Part shown: one piece after another, positions 25,801 through 47,705 of the stretch
How the letters are laid out: the number at the start of each line of letters is the position of its first letter
How positions within the stretch are numbered: position 1 is the stretch's first letter
Source: Glandiceps talaboti
Lineage: Eukaryota; Hemichordata; Enteropneusta; Spengelidae
Direction: 5' to 3'
DNA length: 64,000 bases
Assembly: GCF_964340395.1 (NCBI RefSeq)
Contig: NC_135564.1
Location: 6,552,361 to 6,616,360 of the forward strand
Translations under genes and position numbers: made by a program
The notes under the pieces: generated by a model
What the model was told of the DNA's origin: nothing
The model's database searches: none
Seen by the model: only the letters and a program-made list of their open reading frames with translations

Positions 25801-26806
25801 ATGAACGGGTGCTATAGCCCGAATATAGGCCAGGCAAAATGTGTTTTATAATATACCTCATGCTGTGAACTCGCAGTGGCAGACGACATCCTCAGAAGCT
25901 GCCATTTTGACCTGCTGTGAACTCTCGGGTCACGTGACCATGTAATAGTTGATGGAACTATTTCCCGAGGGAAATAGTCATTCTATTTTCCTATCACGTG
26001 ACTGATTCTAGCGAATCATGGCACAGCATTATCACTAGGTATATTATAAATATATATATGACCAGATAATGGGTATATGATAGATGTTTTGGAGACATCA
26101 ACAGATCCAGTTATAACTGCTATCTTCAAGCTTGTTCTAGTTTATTATTGTTTGTGGGAAAACAACGAGTTTTTAAAGATGACTGTATTTCAGTTTGGTA
26201 TCTGGTAGCAACAACAATTGTTTGTAGTATCTTTTTCCATAGGGTTTGTGCTGGTGAATCCCTCAAATTTCCTTGGTTTTATCTCAGGTTTTATTGATCT
26301 CTGTTGTACTATAAGGTAGGTGTCTGGGTGGCTACCCAACAACAGTATAATGCTACTTCACCCATCTCTGATTACTCAGGTCAAAGTTTCCTAAGACTAG
26401 TACAAATCATCATGCTAAAAACTTGCTTGCACATTATATGTGTACTTGGTAATTATCACAACTTGACCCTGTGTGGGCACACCTGAAAGACACTGGACCC
26501 AGTTTTCAATGTAACAGTCACACTGAGTAAAACAATTTCTCACTGGCTAAAGCCTGTAACAAATATTTATCAACGTTATCCGATGTACCAACACCCCTAA
26601 TCCTAATGTCACAGTCTCCTTCATTTTATGGTTACACAACCCATGCACCATACACTTGGTTCAATGTCTTTCTTGCTCTCCCCTTGAAGTACATATGATG
26701 TACTGTACTTACGTTCATTTTGACTAGCTTCTTTCTTCACTCCAAGAACCTCGTATAGATTCCTACAACCAAAGACGTCCTCGCATTTATCTAGGAGTCC
26801 TGGCAT
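18190..26806 (-). CDS. DNAJC9: DNAJC9, J-domain histone co-chaperone (five exons, complete)
   Basis: Exons: 26806-26713, 24870-24718, 23455-23339, 20920-20709 and 18432-18190. They total 819 nt, 272 residues; human DNAJC9 has 260. The start is the ATG at 26806, giving [13 protein letters not shown], which aligns with the family N-terminus. The J domain spans about residues 15-80 with the catalytic HPD at 44-46 (RVHPDRVS) and YDESG at its end. Then follow the family blocks [34 protein letters not shown] and AFTNESK, and a Lys-rich tail. In vertebrates DNAJC9 stimulates HSP70 and binds histones H3-H4 in the nucleus (established). All junctions are GT-AG, with phases 1, 1, 1 and 0. The J domain is split across the first two exons. 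Confidence 0.96.
18720..18758 (+). repeat. AAC/AAT trinucleotide repeat
   Basis: Interrupted run of AAC and AAT units in the last DNAJC9 intron. Confidence 0.9.
19472..19831. mobile_element. Harbinger-like MITE, copy 1 (360 bp)
   Basis: The left end GGCCTGAAAAAATAGTTTG and the right end read in reverse, GGCCTAAAAAAATTGTGTG, form imperfect terminal inverted repeats. The element is flanked by TTA on both sides (19469-19471 and 19832-19834). A 3-bp TTA target duplication and GG-starting ends are typical of PIF/Harbinger transposons (established). A related copy of the same length lies at 47346-47705. No transposase frame is present. The copy lies in the last DNAJC9 intron. Confidence 0.8.
21302..21328 (+). 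repeat. (CA)n microsatellite
   Basis: About 13 CA units in the DNAJC9 intron between exons 3 and 4. Confidence 0.95.
21712..21958. mobile_element. Foldback element with 15-bp inverted repeats
   Basis: TTCCAAGATGCATTG at 21712-21726 is the exact reverse complement of 21944-21958. The interior shares GGATGGTTGTCACC, GTCATTGATGGC and the ATGCATCTT end with a longer, diverged copy at about 41010-41425 in a Lifeguard intron, so this is a dispersed non-coding family. Confidence 0.65.
22651..22830 (+). repeat. (GTAT)n / (GT)n compound microsatellite
   Basis: GTAT units change to mixed GTAT/GT and then pure GT. Long frames on both strands here are repeat artefacts. It lies in a DNAJC9 intron. Confidence 0.97.
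23625..23790 (-). mobile_element. Second copy of the 4744-4907 foldback family
   Basis: Over about 160 bases this matches the reverse complement of 4744-4907. Shared segments include CCAAATTTTGTTGTTGTGAG, AGTAAGAGATAGGG and the end GAGGGCACACTG. It lies in the DNAJC9 intron between exons 2 and 3. Confidence 0.75.
23957..24208. mobile_element. Near-complete foldback element, arms about 118 bp
   Basis: The left arm 23957-24075 and right arm 24091-24208 are imperfect reverse complements around a 15-base loop. Shared arm blocks include AGACTGTCGACAGT, GCGCTCCAAT and CATACTGATATC. The transcript would fold into one long hairpin. It lies in the DNAJC9 intron between exons 2 and 3 and has no coding capacity. 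Confidence 0.8.
25651..25857. mobile_element. Foldback element, arms nearly 100 bp
   Basis: The arms 25651-25747 and 25758-25857 are reverse complements with small differences; blocks include TTGCCTGGCC, GGGCTATAGCACCCGTT and CAGAATCACATGCTATTTC. The loop is about ten bases. The right end adjoins another palindromic unit (25850-26047). It lies in the first DNAJC9 intron. Confidence 0.8.
25850..26047. mobile_element. Imperfect foldback unit abutting the previous one
   Basis: The ends AATATACCT..ATGCTGTG and CACAGCAT..AGGTATATT are inverted. Inside are two TCACGTGA-type palindromes and a central CTATTTCCCGAGGGAAATAG palindrome. The same ATTTCCCGAGG core forms the loop of the neighbouring element, which suggests a shared family or a compound insertion. 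Confidence 0.6.
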
Positions 26807-26944
26807 ATTTGTATACTGTTTCAACTTGGTTTAGGGAACCTACACAAATAGTGAATCGCCGGGATTAGACTTAACGAATAATAGTAAATTCACATTTGAA
26901 ATTATGCAACTCAGCACAAGACAGACAGAAAGTGTCGACGCAGC

Positions 26945-26960
26945 TGTTTTCAAAATGGCG
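26945..26960 (-). promoter_or_regulatory. Candidate YY1-type motif in the DNAJC9 promoter
   Basis: CAAAATGGCGCGC on the plus strand (GCGCGCCATTTTG in gene orientation) lies about 145 bases upstream of the DNAJC9 ATG, in a small CpG-containing patch. It resembles the metazoan YY1 core. Function is inferred only. Confidence 0.3.
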
Positions 26961-27407
26961 CGCAAATACAGCATGACTTGTGGGTCATTCCACATATACT
27001 CAAGGAGTGTTCGATGGGGAGGGGTTACACTCCTCTAAGGTGACCATTCACCATGAAGTAAAACCTCTAATACACCATTCACCAGTATCTCCAGATATCA
27101 ATTTACATTCGCCAAACTAAATATTAATGCAATCCACACATACCATTTTGTCAGTGTATGGGTTGGAATGTAGACCAAAGACGTCTTTGAGAGACGTGTA
27201 CACATATAGACTGGCATGATGGACTGGTCTCCTGTCCTATGTCGCCGTTGGCTGCGCTGTCGATTAACATTAATACGGTGATAGCGGTGTGCAGTCTAGC
27301 ATTTGAACCTGCTCGACGAATTTGTCCCACATTTACTTGTGAATATTCTATTCCAGGATGGTGATATTCTAGTCTAGGATGATCCTAATACAAAATAATG
27401 ACGTTAT

Positions 27408-27508
27408 GATTTACGATATTCAAAAATGCTGTTACCGGTGACTGTTTCGGCTCTCTTTAATATCCGAAACAGTCACCGGTAACAACATTTTTTTGAATAT
27501 CCGATAAT
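27408..27508. repeat. Inverted repeat (hairpin), arms about 40 bp
   Basis: TGTTACCGGTGACTGTTTCGG and its reverse complement lie about 12 bases apart, flanked by inverted ATATTCAAAAA-type extensions. It is probably a small foldback transposon. Confidence 0.75.
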
Positions 27509-27712
27509 AATAATATTTTTCCGTATTTTATTCTAATGCGAACGAAAACTTTAGCATATTCTTTACAAGCATAGACCAAAGAGCGAACGGTTCACAAAAT
27601 GTCTATGACCGCGCGCATGCAACGATTGGATGCTGAAATAAGTGATGTTCCTTTTAATCTTGATATTCATATTTATTTTGTTGAAAAGTTGATCAACGTT
27701 TAAAATTCAAGC

Positions 27713-27915
27713 ATGGCCAAAATAATGGTCAATATTTTCAATGGGCAAAATAATGGCCAAAATATTTCCAGTGACCTAAATATTGGCCATTATTTTGATC
27801 AATTTTCCAATGATCAAAACAATGGGCATTATTATTGCAATGGCCAAAATAATGGCCAATGTTTTTCCAGTGGCCATTGCAAAAATAATGCCCATCATTT
27901 TGACCAACGTTGAAT
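27713..27915. repeat. Field of TGGCCA / TTGATCAA palindromic units
   Basis: About 200 bases are built of AATGGCCAAAATAATGGCC-like units in both orientations at irregular 15-30 base spacing, with related TGATCA and TGGGCA variants. Short frames on both strands through it (Asn/Gly/Gln-rich) are products of the repeat. Confidence 0.7.
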
Positions 27916-30599
27916 TTGATCAATTTCAACAAAATAAAGAATATAAAGGTGAAGTAATATTTCAGCAATAAACCACCCCTGGGGATGGTACACCAAGAGG
28001 TTTTGACCAGTGAACGAAATACAAAAAAATGTATTGAATTCAACAGTCAAAACCAACTGTATGGTTTTATTTGCCCCCCCCCTAAATAATTTGCATAACA
28101 ATAGAACAGGCTCAAGACATCTGATCAGTAAGCGTATCAATATTGTGAACGTCTGCCGTGTGTCGCGTCGTGCAGTGATACTGGTACTCTAGCACAAGAA
28201 CCCAGACAAATATCAATTTTGATTAATGGTAAGTCTGTCAGTGTAATATTTTCCACTTGCTTCATTTTTATGGCGGTACACGTACCTGTTTCCACTCCCA
28301 AGTCGAGAACCGTGTATGCCTTGACCTTAGTATATACTTGTAGTTCAATCTTTATTACGATACGCACACTATACCAGAGTGTGGTATGGTACAAATTTTG
28401 AAAAAAACAAAAATGAAATATGAAAGGTTCACAATTGATAAAATGTTTACAATAAACTTGCTGCGTGAAGCTACTGGAGAGTCAGCACATATCATTTTTT
28501 TAAAAGAAAAATACAAAGCAAGATAAAGATAATTGTGTTTCATAGCAGGCGATAACTTGTACAAATACGCAATTGCTCGGCTACTTTTGAAATTTCTTTC
28601 ATAATTTTCCATAAACTACTCTGTCTCGTTGAGAAAATCTTCCTCTGACAATTCGCAGAGTTCAACAGTACTGTAGACTACTAGATACAACGTTCGGCTC
28701 GGAGCAGACGACAAACCTGAACTCAAAGTAGTATTTGTAAACATCAAAACTTGGACGCGTGCCAACTGTTTATTCATTATCGCTCATGACATGGTGAGAC
28801 GTAATAATTTGATGTCTAGACCAGTCACATCTCTCGATTCGTGCCATCAGTATTCTGGTATATTATAATATTTGACATGCAAAATTATGCCATTATGATA
28901 TCTAATCATTTAAACTTATTGTAATTCAAAACTTAATAAAATTGTAGAGTGCAATATTTTACTAATAATCAGTAGTCAGTTTTGAACACAGTAATGGAAT
29001 GGAAATAAAAAGTCACAACATCGTAATCTAATCGGCAGAATACCCACTATTTAATAACCGGTTTTTCCGAATAACGATAATAATACTACTTAAATAATAT
29101 TATACAGGAAAAATGTAATATGGCATGACGATGGCATTACCAACACGAAATCATGTCTTTAAACTGCTTCACATGGTAAATAAAGTAACGAACAGAATGA
29201 CATATAAGATCAAAATACAGTTTGTGGAATTAGCGTTCGTGTAAATCAAGCATCATTGAACTACGCCTCTGGATTATCTGTCCCTATAGTGATGGCCGAG
29301 GGTTCAGTTGAGTCAGCAAACACCGATGCTATATGGCAGCATTATCAATGTCATCCCAAATGTTTTGAAAACAATGACAATATAACAGTTGGTAGATTAA
29401 ATATGTAGTACATGTTTTGTCTACCACTGTCTAATGTAATATTGATCGCAGTAAGGAAAACTGAAGAATGAACACGACCGAAATTGTCGATTCTATCAAC
29501 TTCATCAATATATGAAAGAAATACATAAACAGATTTTAAATATAATCTCATATAATCTTTTTTTTTATTACGATTACTGTAAAGCCCAGATTCGCGAAGT
29601 TGTGATGTTTTAGTGAAAGTAAATGTATGTAACCTGGACATTGACTTAGGATTGACCCAAACGCAAAACATCTGTACGTTGTATGTAAATCAGTGAAGGT
29701 TTACTTTGTATGCAAATTAGTTGGTAGTGAATTATCATGGTATAGTACTACCAGATGGCTGAGTTGTTTACGTTAAATGCAAATTAGGCAAACAGAGAAT
29801 TGACATGTTCGATTAACGTACGACTGTTTCGTAGACGTAGGAGACAAGACCTCGCACAGTTACAGCGCAGGGATATGATGTGGATATTTTAGCTTTATGG
29901 ATTGCAAAACATTTTAATCCTGAACTCGCCCTACATGTGTAATTATCCCTCAGTCTGAAGTTTCTTTCTTTTCATTTCATTTCATTTCATTCATTTCTTC
30001 CTATCACCAGTAACATGTGTCGGAGCACCCAGTTTGCACACTGTGGGATTTGGGCATGTCCTCGTGATAATATTTACAGCTGCACTGTGTGCATGCACTG
30101 ATACGTAACAGGTGGTTTTGTGGAGTGAGCCAAGTCTTGGTACTCAAAGAACGGACATTTTATCCGGACTGGAATTGAAGTGAAAGGTAATACGGTCTGA
30201 ATGTGTTCCTATCCCTGGATTAAAGGAACCTCTGCGGAGTGGTATATGGTAATGGCCATTGCCTGACATCATAATGGTTTGGTTTCCACAGTACATTCAT
30301 CATTATCATCTTCAAAAGTGAACTAGTAGAGTGAGTTGTGTGCACTCTTGGACAATATCAACTTTGAACTTTGACTGAAAATACTCGGACTTAACACTGT
30401 ATTGTAAAATGAACATTTTTGTTGCAGTATGTGGTTCATCGCCATCATTGAATAGATCAGCAATCGTAAGTCAAGCAAGTTTATATGCTTCAAATTATAT
30501 TGTAGGTGGAGTACTTGTAATTCACATTGTCTATGTGTGAACTCGATACTTTGACTTGAATACTGTGAGTTAGACTGTAATATGTTGTTATAGATTGTC

Positions 30600-30605
<6 letters not shown>

Positions 30606-30675
<70 letters not shown>
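30606..30675 (+). repeat. (GT)n microsatellite
   Basis: About 35 uninterrupted GT units. Confidence 0.97.
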
Positions 30676-30678
<3 letters not shown>

Positions 30679-31840
30679 TTGTCAAATGGTTTCATCTGAC
30701 ATTTAATTCTTCTAATATTATTTGGGGTACAGTATTACTTGTTACTCATTGAAAATAATACATTGTGATTCCATCAGCTTTGATTCCTTAGAAGTCGTTA
30801 CTGAAGTTTAAAGCACAGTTATTGAATATTGTTTTCAGAAGTGCATGTATGCAACAATATGTTTGATGTTTGTACTTTTTACAACTCCATGAGTAGAACT
30901 ATAGTATTTTAAATTGAGGGTGGGCAAGGGTGTCACCCAGTACGATTTACAGAAAAATAAGTGTTGATTGATGGTAAGATGAGCAGTCAGTGTTTCCTTA
31001 CACTTTTGACAAACTGTTTTGAATGATTGCCTGTTGAATGTTTTTTTTGAGATATAGGCAATTCTAAAAGCAGGAGGTAAAACAAAACATGTGACGGATC
31101 GTGTTTAGTGTTGCTTTTATTGAATCCTTTTAACATCTTACAGTTAAGGTACACTTGTATGTATTTTTCTTTTATGTGTACAGAAAAAGTGCATGATACT
31201 TTTACTGATTACACTCAAAATAAACATTTGATTACGCAGGATGCCAACCACTGAATTTCGATTTTACGGACTTTTTTGCAATGTTTTACAAAATATTGAA
31301 ACATAAAATGGCCCGATTACAAAGAACAAAATACCCCTTACCCACCCTCTGAATTGTTAGGTCAGGTTAGGTAATTAAGTTAGGTCAAGCTCAAGCAAAG
31401 TCAAGTAAAGGTAGGTCAAGCGCAAGCAAAGTCAAGTAAAGGTAGGTCAAGGTCAATAAAGGTAAGTAATGTCATGTCACAGTCAAGAGTCAAGTTGAGT
31501 GAAATCAAGAGTTGTCATGAGTCAAATGAGTTAATTCTGCATAATATATTGATTATTACTAGCTATTTTGTACTTATATCCAACTGGATCTAGATCTGGA
31601 TAAATAATTGCCATCGCCTCTTTAGGAGAATCATGTCAATGGGGGTCAAGGGTTAAGATTACATGAGTTTGAAGTACAGTATTGAAGTACAGGTGTAAAT
31701 TGTCATATCAAGTAAGTTAAGCCAAGTGATTGGAAAGACAAATCATGTAAATAATCCAATTCGCATGGATTCCAGGCTAGAGCGATCGCGTTCTCTAAAT
31801 TATAAGTTGTTTCTCAAAAAACTAGGTCGATAACCGGTTT

Positions 31841-31880
31841 GTGAGTGAGTGAGTGAGTGAGTGAGTGAGTGAGTGAGTGA

Positions 31881-31914
<34 letters not shown>
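31841..31914 (+). repeat. (GTGA)n(GT)n compound microsatellite
   Basis: About eleven GTGA units followed by GT units. It lies about 100 bases left of the satellite array. Confidence 0.95.
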
Positions 31915-31916
<2 letters not shown>

Positions 31917-32013
31917 TATTTTCTATTGGAGGAGCCATGGTTGTAGGATGAGAATACACAGTTCAAAGTAGGTAGCAATGTAATTCCGCTGTAGTTTGCA
32001 GGATTAAAAATGG

Positions 32014-33238
32014 TTCGATCCTAGAATGTATTTCGTGCAACCATAGAATGTAAAAAATTTATAAAATGTATTTCGTGCAAGTGTTCCCAGGACCATCGCT
32101 CGATCCGAGTGTATTTCGTGCAACCATAGAATGTAAAAAATGTATTAAACGCAAGCTCCTCGGATAATTGCCCGATTCTAGAATGTACTTCGTGCAACCA
32201 TAGAATGTGCAAGTTTCCTGACCATCGCCTGATCTTGGAATGTATTTCGTGCAACCATAGAATGTAAAAATGTGTTAAATGTATTTTGTTCAAGCTCCCC
32301 GAACCATTGCCCGATTCTAGAATGTATTTCGTGCAACAATAGAATGTGCAAGTTTCCTGACCATCGCCTGATCTTGGAATGTATTTCGTGCAACCATAGA
32401 TGTAAAAATGTGTTAAATGTATTTTGTTCAAGCTCCCCGAACCATTGCCCGATTCTAGAATGTATTTCGTGCAACCATAGAATGTGCAAGTTTCCTGACC
32501 ATCGCCTGATCTTGGAATGTATGTCGTGCAACCATTGAATGTAAAAATGTATTAAATGTATTTCGTTCAAGCTCCCCGAACCATCGCCCGATCCTAGAAT
32601 GTATATCGTGCAACCATAGAATGTAAAAAATGTATTCAACACAAGCTCCTCGGATCATTGCCCGATTCTAGAATGTGTTTCGTGCAACCATAGAATGTGC
32701 AAGTTTCCTGACCATCGCCTGATCTTGGAATGTATTTCGTGCAACCATAGAATGTAAAAATGTGTTAAATGTATTTCGTTCAAGCTCCCCGAACCATTGC
32801 CCGATCCTAGAATGTATATCGTGCAACCATAGAATGTAAAAAAATGCATTCAACACAAGCTCCTCGGATCATTGCCCGATTCTAGAATGTATTTCGTGCA
32901 ACCATAGAATGTGCAAGTTTCCTGACCATCGCCTGATCTTGGAATGTATGTCGTGCAACCATATAATGTAAAAATGTATTAAATGTATTTCGTTCAAGCT
33001 CCCCGAACCATCACCCTATCCTAGAATGTATATCGTGCAACCATAGAATGTAAAAAATGTATTCAACGCAAGCTCCTCGGATCATTGCCCGATTCTAGAA
33101 GGTATTTCGTGCAACCATACAATGTGCAAGTTTCCCGACCACTTAGTCATAGAATGTATTTCGTGCAACCATAGAATGTAAAACATGTATTACAACTTTA
33201 ATTTGTAAATGTATTAAACGTATTTCGTGCAAGCTCCG
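32014..33238. repeat. Satellite array with higher-order structure
   Basis: Monomers share GAATGTATTTCGTGCAACCA followed by TAGAATGT. Three types alternate: a short one with GTGCAAGTTTCCTGACC, and two longer ones ending GCTCCCCGAACCAT or GCTCCTCGGATCAT. The short type recurs near 32203, 32342, 32480, 32692, 32907 and 33121, so the spacing switches from about 138 to about 213 bases as a third monomer joins the unit. Frames on both strands across it are repeat artefacts. Confidence 0.9.
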
Positions 33239-34300
33239 ACCCCCTAGTCTACGATTTACACCTCCGCTCATGTTGGCACCCACACTACGACCAATTATAT
33301 TGGCACATTCCAGTTTCACAGCACCAGGCAATTTCTTATCGACTCAACCTACTGTGTGGATGCGGTTTTGTATCTGATGGCTCCGGTACTGAGAAGGTCT
33401 TTGAAAATTTTGTAGAAGACACATATGGTAAGCACTTAAAAAAAATCTAACTTCAGATGGTGCTGTGCAATGTTTTACCCATCACTCTCTCTGATTTGTA
33501 CTGTCAGACATCATCTCCCGGAGTTAGACAAATCTCACTTGTGTGCAGGGTTTTGTAAAAAATCAACAAATTCTATTACTTTGAGAATGGGGTGGGGGTT
33601 TGAGCCATTTTAGTTCTCATCGTACAAAAACGAGTTTACTCTTAATGGGTATGTTTTGTACCCCTAAATACTAATATTTCTAACAAAATGTTGTGAAATT
33701 GAGAAATGGAAAAATGTTTGCATAGTAAATACATGGCACTAATATAAAGTAAAGCGTCAACAAAGGAACTATTTCTTCCTCACTACATACTGGCTTTGTA
33801 TTCAAGATTTTGATTTTGCCAAGCTTTAATAATTAACATTCACGGATTATTCTAATCAATAGGGAAAGGATATTGTGATGGACAGTGTAATTGGTGCTAT
33901 TGTAACATGTAGCTGTCTTCATAGTTGCACCGCTATAGTGACGTGGTGACTGCTGTCTGGATCATTTTGAGCAATGGTAAGGACAATTTATGGATAAAAC
34001 TATTTAGAACAATAATTAATTTAGTTGTCTTCCTGTCTCTGACTCTCTCTGTCTGTCAGACTATCTCTGTCTCTTTCTGACACCGTTCTATCTCTGTTTC
34101 TCGCTCTTTCCATTCTTCCTTTCACGTTAAAATATTAACGATTCACCATTCACGCGTAAGGTACGTATACTCCCCTGTTCGATTGGTCGTTTTTATTTCT
34201 GAACATGGCAAGATTATAAATAGAATGAATCCCAAAAATGATATTTTTGTCTGAATGAATATTTCAATGCAATTTTCGCGAGTACATTTTTAGGATTCAT

Positions 34301-34470
34301 ATCCAGAGCAACCCTGTTGCTAGTCCTGCTTGCATACGGAGTAATCCGGGACTCGATTCTGACAATTGCCCCTCCTATCTCCGTGTTTAGTATCAAGTCT
34401 GTAATAATTATATATATAGACTCGACTCGTGCACCGTCTGTAAGCAGGACTACCCTGCTGTTGCAAAATA
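34301..34470. mobile_element. Imperfect foldback element
   Basis: GCAACCCTGTTGCTAGTCCT near 34309 is inverted as AGGACTACCCTGCTGTTGC near 34446, around about 100 bases. Overlapping open frames of about 100 and 68 codons on opposite strands arise from it and match no family I know. Confidence 0.55.
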
Positions 34471-37291
34471 GATTGTTAACATGGCTCCCTTCAACTGAAA
34501 ATACACATATTTCCTCCAATTAGTCTTGTAAAATAGTTGTCATACAAACCCCTTACACATGAAGGAAGTGTGCAATCGAATATTTTGTGCTATGGTTTTT
34601 GAACAGCGTTGTTCAGCAAGAGGTCAATCTACATTCAACCGGAAGTGTACATAATCTTTGACCCATGACGTCATTGTATGGCTCCCGCTAGCCTTTGATT
34701 CGGAATCCTTTTGCATTTGTACTCACCTTCCTATCGAATCAATATCTCAATCGTGAAACCCATATGCAACTCTTCAAGTAATATTTTTGATTCTTCTGTG
34801 ATTTTTATTTTTAATATGGATCCCAAATATACTATATGTCATATGTGTACAAGTCTGGTATATAATGCTTGGGTAAAATGATGGAACCATGGTAAAAATC
34901 ACCCCTTCTACATTATAATTTTACAAATGTTATGCCCCTTCAGTAAAATGAAAAATCTCGAATGGGAAAGAGCAAAACAAGAATAACTAGAGGTGCATGT
35001 AGCCACTAAATAATCAAAGGTTAGCCGAAGTATAATTATAACGTATTGAAAACAAGACATCTTAACAATTCAAGAAATTTGTTCCCTCACATAGTAAAGA
35101 TAAATGTCCCTTTAGATGGACACTTGTTTCAGATTCTCTCTTGTGCCCAGGAATTAACAAACAATTTGAACAAAAAAGAAAAAAAAAGTACACGAACAAG
35201 GCAAGTTGATATCAGCAATGATCAACATTCCTGTGTGTAGTGGCAACTACTATCCAAGTACATTCATGTGTGTAGTGGCAACTACTATTCAAGTACATTC
35301 ATGTGTGTAGTGGCAACTACTATTCAAATAAATTCCAGGTATAATAGTATATGTGTCAGTGAAAGCAATTGCTAAACCTGAAAGAGGTTTATTTTTGAAC
35401 TATTTGTGAAAGAAATCTGTCTGAATGTGGAGCACACAAGTTTATTTCTCTATGCAAAGAATTTCTTGTAATAATTCAGAATTCCATCTTTTATATGATA
35501 GTGTATCCAGAACTACTAGTTGTCTTGCAATCACTGTACATAGCAGTCGCACGTAAATACTATAATTCAATAAAATTGCATGGCTACTACTGTACCTAGA
35601 CTTCGAGTCATATTAATAGTAATTGAATCCGAAAATAACAATCCAAAAGTGTATGAATCCGAAGCTTTTCTTGGATATTGTTGGAATTTGGAATTACCCG
35701 TTCACGTACTTGTAATGTGACAGTGAGTAATATTTGTGTCTACAGCATTTTGAAAACGGGGTGTATTCAACGATTTGCCTTTATCACAAGACGAATAACT
35801 GTAAGCGATCAAGGGAAACATTAAAGGCTAAAACGAGGTAGGTGCTGCGCAACAACTTGTAAAATAGTAACGCGTTACACGTCGTACTCCCGCTCTATGT
35901 TCATGCCATCATGTTATCATATAGAGCCAACAGCAGTTTCACTTTCAATATCGTTCAGTCGTCAGATGTTGCACAATTTGTTAATTTTGAAACTTTTTCA
36001 CTCCACATATGTTATATATTTCTTCCTATCATTATAATAACCTGTTGAATTTGATTCATTGACAGAAGTGAATATGTTTATTCATAAAATTTGTAAAATT
36101 ATAATGTTGTACGTGTTTTGTAAACATTTCTCTTGAACATGTCACATGGAAATGGAATGTCATTAATCGAAAAACATCACCCAGCAAACATATTTCGCAT
36201 TTCTCCATTTATTTTTTTGGAAAGAACCCATGATGATTCTCCTTACTTGATCAAACAAGGACAAAGAATACCAACAAAAACTAAAAAGCCCCACTTTTTC
36301 TAACATCTTGACTAAATCATAGAAATATGGATATAAGTTAAGATTTTGTTACATACATAGCAGTGATTACTTGTATTGTATTGGTGTGCACACATATCGT
36401 ATTGGTATAGTTCTTGTATTTTAGTGCAATACCGCATTAAAATAAGAGCAGAACCCCCATTATGCGTTAGTGGCAATGTGGGATTGGGAATGGGGGCTTT
36501 GGTTGCATAAATTTGTGCTTGTGGTGTGTTTACTTTCAATTTCTTATTTTCACTTCTGTACCAGTACTGTAGATGACACTGCAAGTACTCATGCAAATAT
36601 CTAGAGGGTGCCACACTGACATTCACATGTCAATTAGTGCTGTCATATTTTTCCTCACAGTTGTTGCCCTGTGCTCTATCTAGGACATTATAAAAAAAAC
36701 ATCTGCTTCAGTAATAATTTTTTGGTTATTTCAGGAAGAACCCATTTTAAATCAGTCTACTGTCTATATGATATTAAATTCTTGCTACACCATCATAGGC
36801 CTGTTATTTCTGATGACATATCTTATCAGAATTGTGTATCTACTTGTTCTCAGACTGTGATGTTTTTGTTGTAAAATCATTGTTAGCATTGCTATATATA
36901 GCACTGAGTCCCAGCTATGCACTTAATGCAGTCAATGTTAATGATTTATTGTGGTCATAGTAGTCATTGTGATTTGTATAGTGAATCTCATATACTTGTG
37001 TACAAAGAGAAAGAGAAAAAAATTCTTACTTCATGCATGTGTTGGAAGAAGGTTTGTATGTAAGAAGGGTGATGCTCAGTTTGACCCTGCCAAATGATGC
37101 TATCACCCACTTTCATTGACTTTGTGTAATCTAAAACAATAGATTTATTTTGCATCTTAGTCTGGCATACCAGTGTCATAATATAAATAGAAAAGACAGA
37201 TTAAGGTTATATTTTAAACTGTATTTTTCTATTCTGACAGGATTTGAATGGTTGCTAGTTCTTACTATTGGTAAAAGATTACTATTACATC

Positions 37292-47327
<10,036 letters not shown>

Positions 47328-47345
47328 CTGTGTTGATTGCTACAA

Positions 47346-47705
47346 GGCCTAGAAAAATTGTGTTCCGGTTACCCGACCAGGCCTAGTTTTTCACTTCTGA
47401 CCCTTAACTGTTTTTTTCATATCTGAGGAAAAAAAATAAAATTGCAAAATTTGTGAGGTCTCGCAAGAAATAGTGGATGCGGAAACTGACATCAACTTAA
47501 AAAGATGATATAAAATTGTTTTTCCAATCTGTAATGGATGTACATCTGATGAGAAACCAATAAAACAGAGACCATCTGGAAAACATAACTACCTAAACTA
47601 GACACTCTCAAATGAAAAAAAAAGCAAAATTAAAATAAAAAATCTACCTACCCCGCCTATTCTAAAATTGAGTGTTATCGGAACCACACATTTTTTTTTT
47701 ACGCC
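47346..47705. mobile_element. Harbinger-like MITE, copy 2 (360 bp)
   Basis: Same orientation and same length as the copy at 19472-19831. Starts GGCCTAGAAAAATTGTGTTCC and ends with the inverse of GGCGTAAAAAAAAA. Flanked by CAA on both sides (47343-47345 and 47706-47708). It begins 18 bases after the stop codon of Lifeguard exon 9b, so it probably forms most of the proximal 3' UTR. Confidence 0.8.

Larger units (their letters stand above)
26807..37240. other. Ten-kilobase gene-poor interval
   Basis: No ORF here shows a recognisable protein family. The interval holds the DNAJC9 promoter, a foldback at 27408-27508, a TGGCCA palindrome field at 27713-27915, GT and GTGA microsatellites, a satellite array at 32014-33238 and a foldback at 34301-34470. 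Non-coding first exons of the Lifeguard gene probably lie here; possible donors ending such exons are ATATG/GTAAGC near 33429 and CGAG/GTAGGT near 35839, neither proven. Confidence 0.55.

Noticed and set aside
32021-32856. Several open frames of 60-154 codons on both strands with repeated Met-Val-Ala-Arg-Asn-Thr-Phe
   Set aside because: They are translations of the satellite monomers; frame, strand and composition follow the repeat.
32014-33238. Regularly spaced repeat resembling a CRISPR array
   Set aside because: The whole unit is repeated without unique spacers, the periods are 138-213 bases and the DNA is eukaryotic.
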